From a virus: a stretch of DNA of 46,877 bases. The notes beneath the pieces were generated by a model, which worked only from the letters and a program-made list of their open reading frames with translations, made no database searches and was not told where the DNA came from. Positions 45,526 to 46,877 of this stretch are shown here, piece after piece (within the stretch, counting starts at the first letter, position 1; each line of letters starts with the position of its first letter). The stretch is taken from positions 1 through 46,877 of the IMG/VR virus record IMGVR_UViG_3300008050_000078, one strand, 5' to 3'. The translations under genes were made by a program, and so were the position numbers.

Positions 45526-45699
45526 ATCATAAGTCTCCTATATTAAAGAAAATAATTAAACGGAAATCGTTAACATTATTGTCGGATTATTCTATCGAGT
45601 CCTTCTATTATGCTGCTCTAGTAACTCACTAGTATCCATTGTCTTTTTACAGAGGGATTCCTAGTACTTAACCTTTGCTAAGTTGTAAGGTCCGTCACC
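45526..45699 (-). promoter_or_regulatory. Gap between scaffold and capsid genes
   Basis: 174 bases with no credible gene. A 7-bp hairpin GTAAGGT/ACCTTAC (45685-45703) spans the scaffold stop. T7 places a strong phage promoter here; I do not see a confident promoter sequence, though ACTAGGAATCCC on the minus strand is a loose relative of the CTAAGG motifs elsewhere. A 16-codon frame (45639-45592) has no ribosome site. Confidence 0.35.
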
Positions 45700-46674
45700 T
45701 TACGCTGGTAATGTATTAAAATCAGTACGCATCATACGCTGCTCCACAGCCTGTCGGAACTGGGGTTCCAGTCCAAACCTAGGGTTATTGCGGTCTGCAG
45801 TGAATTCACGCTTCGTCTTATATCCTACGAAACCAGTATCTGTCGCAGCTACCTGCTGTAGGTCGGGAGTCATTGTAGGCTCTCGTCCCTTTTCAGCTGT
45901 AGCTGCACGTTCATTATATAAACTGGCTAGTCCCCGAAGAGTTACTTCGTATGAAGGGCTTGCCAATCCTTGATTAATTTGTGCTTGTTCTTCCGAGCTA
46001 AGATTAGACTCAGCCCATTCAAATATTTGTTTTAAGTTTTCCTTACCACCTACTACAGTAGCGGCTTCAGTAAACGACTCTCGCATACGTGCCTTAGATG
46101 CAATTAAATAGTCATCTATTACAGCTCTAGGTAGTTGTGTGGTTGTTACAATAGTATTCATCGTTTCCTCAGACATAACTCCTGTCTCGAGAAATTCTGC
46201 AGACCATCCATCCCACATTTCCTTGGTGACTGTACTCGGCAGCTGTTGTTTAATGTCCTCTTCTTCAGGTTCAGGGGTCTTTTGTATCCGAAGTTCTTCT
46301 TCCCCTGTGATAACTGTTTCGCTTACTTCCTCGACAGGAGCTGCTTCAGTAGCTGGTTCTGTTGGCGGCACGTAATCAGGATTCATTACCCCGCCATCAG
46401 AGTACTGATCCTTAAGAGCGGCAATCTCTTGCTGTCCTTGTGTATAATTTCGTTGAGCTTCCTTAAGAGAATCGAACCAGTCTCCTGCTGATTTAAAGTT
46501 AGCAGGTATTTGTTCACCGTTTTCTTGGACATGTCGTTCGAACATGACACGCTCTCTCTGAGCCGCCATATCCGCATCAGTAGTTGTTATATTATTCTCT
46601 TCCATCTGATCTAGTCTCTCCTGAGACTGAGTAGCTCCTGGCTGCTCTTGGTAACTCATATCTTGTTCTGTCAT
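45700..46674 (-). CDS. Scaffolding protein, T7 gp9-like (324 aa)
   Basis: Directs assembly of the empty head and then leaves it. Size (T7 gp9 about 307 aa), position directly ahead of the capsid gene, and composition fit: Gln/Glu-rich N-terminus, a Glu/Pro/Thr/Val-rich disordered middle (near 95-150), a helical part and a C-terminal segment with basic and aromatic residues (NNPRFGLEPQFRQ near 296-308) that would bind the capsid protein. AAGGAG lies before the ATG at 46674. Confidence 0.88.
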   Translation of the reverse strand: MTEQDMSYQEQPGATQSQERLDQMEENNITTTDADMAAQRERVMFERHVQENGEQIPANFKSAGDWFDSLKEAQRNYTQGQQEIAALKDQYSDGGVMNPDYVPPTEPATEAAPVEEVSETVITGEEELRIQKTPEPEEEDIKQQLPSTVTKEMWDGWSAEFLETGVMSEETMNTIVTTTQLPRAVIDDYLIASKARMRESFTEAATVVGGKENLKQIFEWAESNLSSEEQAQINQGLASPSYEVTLRGLASLYNERAATAEKGREPTMTPDLQQVAATDTGFVGYKTKREFTADRNNPRFGLEPQFRQAVEQRMMRTDFNTLPA

Positions 46675-46711
46675 GTGTTTATCTCCTTACGATAATTCGG
46701 TTTCCCCCGAG

Positions 46712-46877
46712 TCAAAGGTTTTTAATCAAGAGACTTACGCCCCCTGATATAACTATAGCAATACCTGCAGCCCACGTAGCTGCCTTAGTTTGAAGTATCA
46801 CTATATTCTTTTCTATTTTTGATAGTCTTTTATCAACCATATCCAATCTGTGATTTGTTCTTTCTAGCTCGTTAATA
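46712..46877 (-). CDS. Partial small membrane protein, possible holin (54 residues seen)
   Basis: The frame enters from beyond the window end, so its start is unseen. The visible part is a charged helix (a pattern of Arg, Asp, Lys and Glu, coiled-coil-like) followed by one C-terminal hydrophobic helix (WAAGIAIVISGGVSLLI) and a short basic end. This plan is like XhlA/holin-accessory proteins of phages. It ends 37 bases before the scaffold gene. In T7 the portal gene would be next upstream, outside the window. Confidence 0.55.
   Translation of the reverse strand, partial: INELERTNHRLDMVDKRLSKIEKNIVILQTKAATWAAGIAIVISGGVSLLIKNL

Noticed and set aside
45592-45639. 16-codon frame ahead of the capsid gene
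   Set aside because: No ribosome site and no recognisable features.
1-46877. tRNA genes, CRISPR arrays, insertion sequences, integrase
   Set aside because: No cloverleaf, spaced repeats, transposase or recombinase motifs were seen on either strand.

Overview
The window is part of a tailed phage genome of the T7-like podovirus type. All supported genes lie on the minus strand, so transcription runs from high to low coordinates. The recognisable T7 equivalents are scaffold, major capsid protein, tail tubular proteins A and B, tail fibres with a T7-type anchor, small and large terminase, a gp14-like internal protein, a chain of further internal/ejected proteins, and a single-subunit RNA polymerase. 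Genes are packed with ATGA or TAATG overlaps and mostly have clear AGGAG-type ribosome sites. No tRNA, integrase, CRISPR array or insertion sequence is visible. Portal, DNA replication genes and clear lysis genes are not in the window.

Layout in transcription order. (1) 46877-38308: a partial small membrane protein, scaffold, capsid, a terminator, tubular protein A, and a double-length tubular protein B carrying a dockerin-like module and a seven-bladed FG-GAP propeller. (2) 38306-30095: two paralogous fibre genes, then a third gene with a trypsin-like protease domain that looks like the broken-off distal half of the second fibre. (3) 30098-28198: small and large terminase. (4) 28194-6872: six internal/ejected-protein genes, ending with a 4879-residue giant (14.6 kb, about 31% of the window) that carries a zincin HEMAH motif and is closed by a strong terminator. 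(5) 6871-5854: a new transcription unit that opens with an array of CTNAGGG motifs and hairpins, then four small genes, three of them membrane proteins (two only 45 aa). (6) 5631-3359: a shortened single-subunit RNA polymerase behind a hairpin-rich leader, and an unknown 164-aa gene. (7) 3358-2462: regulatory DNA with AGGTMTA repeats, a sigma70-like promoter, a 71-aa gene and a roughly 280-bp strongly structured non-coding segment. (8) 2461-19: nine small, mostly overlapping genes, many acidic or zinc-ribbon-like, which look like early host-takeover genes.

How it fits together: by T7 logic the small genes and RNA polymerase below 6.9 kb are early genes, and the polymerase would serve the structural operon. 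The virion is the unusual part. The nozzle protein and fibres carry modules (dockerin, FG-GAP propeller, trypsin-like protease) more typical of secreted bacterial proteins, and the injected gp16-position protein is almost four times the length of T7 gp16. Dockerins with this Cys-Pro-Ala-Asp/Trp-Gly spacing, FG-GAP_2 propellers and trypsin-like domains are familiar from marine bacteria including Planctomycetota. That is only a weak hint about the host.
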